DNA from: Mycobacterium sp.
Lineage (GTDB): Bacteria > Actinomycetota > Actinomycetes > Mycobacteriales > Mycobacteriaceae
NCBI GenBank assembly: GCA_029256565.1
Contig: JAQSXQ010000126.1
Span: 1 to 6,068 of the forward strand
Direction: 5' to 3'
DNA length: 6,068 nucleotides
Position numbers and translations under genes: made by a program
Shown: in pieces, positions 4,283-6,068 of the stretch
Position numbering within the stretch: the stretch's first letter is position 1
Layout of the letters: each line of letters starts with the position of its first letter
The notes under the pieces: generated by a model
Database searches by the model: none
Seen by the model: only the letters and a program-made list of their open reading frames with translations
What the model was told of the DNA's origin: nothing

Positions 4283-6068
4283 CGCTCGACCCGAACGTAC
4301 GTCGCGCTGAGCGTCGACGTCTGCGACAGCGGATCCATGCCTTCGGCGTCCACCAGCAGGTTGCGGTTGACGCCGAAGGACTGCGCTGCCGCGCCGCCGC
4401 GGGGGTCGAAGATCCGCGACCCCCACCCGTGGTCGACCACCACCAGGCCTCGCCGCAGTCGCGGCGACAGGCGGGCGTCGAGTTCGATCGACCCCACGGG
4501 CGAGGACACCCGAACTCGTTCGCCGTCATCGACATCGAGCGTCGCGGCGTCGTCGGGATGCATCAGCACCTCGTTGCCCTTGCCCGACGGGTGCAGGCCC
4601 GGCAATTCGTTGAGCCAGGAGTTCATCGAGTGCCGGTTGCGGCGGTTGCCGAGCTGCAACGGGTAGCCCCGAGGGGCTGACGGCGCCGGACGCTTCAGCA
4701 GCTCCCGTGCCCTGGCGACGAACTCGGGCGGCGCGGCGTGCACCCTCTTGTCGTCGGTGCGCAGCGCCTCGCGGAAGTGTCCGAACTCCCGCGGCCCGAG
4801 GACGAGTCCGTGCGGGTTGCCGACCACGTCGCGCCACTTCAGCTTGCGACCGTTGACCTTTCGCGACGTGGCGATCAGCAGCCGGTCGATCCAGTGCGGG
4901 GTGAACTCCAGGCCGGGCCTGCGCGTCAGCGCCGCCACACGGCGGGTCGCCGCCACGAAGCCGTTGACGCCCTTCGCCCCGAACAGGGGCCGGCCCATCG
5001 CGAGTGCGAGGTCGACCCAGATCCGCCACTCCTCGCGGGCGCCGGGCGGCGGTTCGACGGCCTTGGCGCCGTACTGGACGAACGGTTCGTCGTGCATGCT
5101 GCTGGTGAAGGCGGGCAGGTCGTTGCGTTCGAGCCAGTGCACGGCGGGCAGCAGCCAGTGCGCGTGGCGGTGGCTCTCGCGCTGAACGAAGTCGACGGCC
5201 ACCAGTAGGTCCAGCGACTCGAGCGCGGCGTCGAGTTTCGCACCGTCGGGACCCGATACGACCGGGTTGCCGCTGTTGATCACCAGCGCCTTGATCTGCC
5301 CGCGGCCCGGCGTCGTGATCTCGTCGGGGAGTTCGGCGAGCGCGTGTGCGCCCGCGATCATCTCGCGCCCGCGCAGTCGGCTGTAGTGCGGCTCGACCTT
5401 CGCCAGCTCGAACATCCGCAGCGCGTCGACGTAGCCGCGCTCGAACCGGCGACCGCCGGGCCGGTCCATCCGCCCGGTGACGACGTTCAGCACGTGGCCC
5501 AGCCACTCGGCGATCGTCCCCGCCTCGTGCAGCGAGACCCCGGTGCGGGTCACGACCATCGCTCCTGGCGCGGTCGCGAAACCCCGTGCCACGGACTCGA
5601 TGTGGTCGCGGGGGATCTCGCAGCGGGCCGCGAGGTCGTCGAGGTCGGCGTCGGCGACCAGCGCCCGCAGCTCGGGTACGCCGGTGGCGAGATCGGCGCA
5701 GTCCTCGCGGTGCTCGAGTCCCTCGTCGAGGATCACCTTCACCATCGCCAGCAGCAGCGCCCAGTCCTGGCCCGGTTTTACGGCGAGGTGGACGTCGGCC
5801 TTTTGCGCCGACTCGGTGGCCACCGGGTCGACGACGACGATGGTCGCCCCTGCCTTCTGCCGGTCGAGCGCCCGGCGCCAGCCGCCCGGCACGGTCTCCA
5901 GCCAGTTCCAGGCGCTGACGGCCGGGTTGGTGCCGACCAGCAGGAAGTAATCGCACGCGTCGACGTCGGATACCGGCGACATCAACTGGGAGCCGTACAT
6001 GGCCTCCGACACCACGTGCATGGCGTTCTGGTCCACCGACCCCACGAAGTACCGGCTCTTCGTCCCGA
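4276..6068 (-). CDS. Molybdopterin (bis-MGD) oxidoreductase, C-terminal 596 residues (5' end outside window)
   Basis: The frame is open to the window edge and continues past the first GTG at 6043-6045 as GTKSRYFVGSVDQNAMH, so the gene is truncated here and does not start at that GTG. The protein belongs to the DMSO reductase superfamily (FdhF/NarB/acetylene hydratase-like), which binds a molybdenum or tungsten bis-pterin cofactor. Visible hallmarks, numbered from the first full codon, are VGTNPAVSAWNW (about 44-55), KPGQDWALLL (97-106), TGRMDRPGG (197-205), VINSGNP (262-268) and the HAHWLLPAVHWLER segment (301-314). A typical C-terminal dinucleotide-binding domain covers about 468-592, including GNEVLMHPDDAATL and VDHGWGS. 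The N-terminal 4Fe-4S cysteines lie outside the window. The Mo-ligand position seems to be Asp12 (codon 6031-6033). Formate dehydrogenase is a common automatic label for such proteins, but the substrate is unknown. No partner electron-transfer subunit is seen downstream; the next gene is convergent. Confidence 0.9.
   Translation of the reverse strand, partial: GTKSRYFVGSVDQNAMHVVSEAMYGSQLMSPVSDVDACDYFLLVGTNPAVSAWNWLETVPGGWRRALDRQKAGATIVVVDPVATESAQKADVHLAVKPGQDWALLLAMVKVILDEGLEHREDCADLATGVPELRALVADADLDDLAARCEIPRDHIESVARGFATAPGAMVVTRTGVSLHEAGTIAEWLGHVLNVVTGRMDRPGGRRFERGYVDALRMFELAKVEPHYSRLRGREMIAGAHALAELPDEITTPGRGQIKALVINSGNPVVSGPDGAKLDAALESLDLLVAVDFVQRESHRHAHWLLPAVHWLERNDLPAFTSSMHDEPFVQYGAKAVEPPPGAREEWRIWVDLALAMGRPLFGAKGVNGFVAATRRVAALTRRPGLEFTPHWIDRLLIATSRKVNGRKLKWRDVVGNPHGLVLGPREFGHFREALRTDDKRVHAAPPEFVARARELLKRPAPSAPRGYPLQLGNRRNRHSMNSWLNELPGLHPSGKGNEVLMHPDDAATLDVDDGERVRVSSPVGSIELDARLSPRLRRGLVVVDHGWGSRIFDPRGGAAAQSFGVNRNLLVDAEGMDPLSQTSTLSATYVRVERL

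Noticed and set aside
4526..5956. - strand open frame of 476 codons inside the molybdoenzyme gene
   Set aside because: It is the same strand read in the wrong frame; its product is Arg/Ala/Pro-rich low complexity, while the overlapping frame carries clear molybdopterin-enzyme motifs.
6043..6045. GTG as the start codon of the molybdoenzyme
   Set aside because: The in-frame codons upstream to the window edge encode GTKSRYF, conserved family sequence, and the enzyme would otherwise lack its Fe-S and first pterin-binding regions. The gene simply runs out of the window.
4276..6068. Naming the molybdoenzyme formate dehydrogenase (fdhF) or nitrate reductase
   Set aside because: The visible ligand region lacks the Sec/Cys-His pair of formate dehydrogenases, and aspartate alone is not enough to claim nitrate reductase. 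The substrate cannot be decided from the partial sequence.

Overview
This window looks like an ordinary chromosomal stretch from a high-GC actinobacterium, most likely a mycobacterium (Mycolicibacterium or Mycobacterium type). The basis is strong G/C at third codon positions, very short intergenic gaps, a DUF2510 module with its W-PDP-GR-RWWDG signature, and a DUF4267/NIPSNAP gene pair. The genus is an inference from style. No rRNA, tRNA, insertion sequence, CRISPR array or phage gene is visible.

Left part, + strand (1-800): the last 21 codons of a membrane protein, then a NIPSNAP-family small protein (83-400), then a four-helix DUF4267 membrane protein (420-800). The three are closely spaced and probably co-transcribed. 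They meet, tail to tail with only 5 bases between stop codons, a leftward pair on the - strand: an AMP-binding acyl-CoA synthetase-like enzyme (806-2371) and, upstream of it, a DUF2510-AIM24 fusion protein (2375-3286). The synthetase ATG lies 3 bases after the AIM24-gene stop, so the pair is very likely one transcript with coupled translation.

Middle, + strand (3431-4264): a divergent intergenic region of 144 bases separates the leftward pair from a small two-helix membrane protein (3431-3640). It is followed by an uncharacterised 185-residue soluble protein (3707-4264) whose C-terminal third looks like a ribbon-helix-helix type segment. Three tandem TGTAA units with an 8-base period run right up to this last gene's ATG.

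Right part, - strand (4276-6068): the C-terminal 596 residues of a molybdopterin (bis-MGD) oxidoreductase. It is cut by the window edge, so its N-terminal Fe-S region is not visible. At the position that aligns with the selenocysteine Mo ligand of formate dehydrogenase H it appears to have aspartate, which argues against calling it a formate dehydrogenase.

I found no clear new defence, mobile or biosynthetic system here. The best leads are the Mo-ligand substitution, the tandem TGTAA repeats, the DUF2510-AIM24/synthetase coupling and the uncharacterised 185-residue protein.
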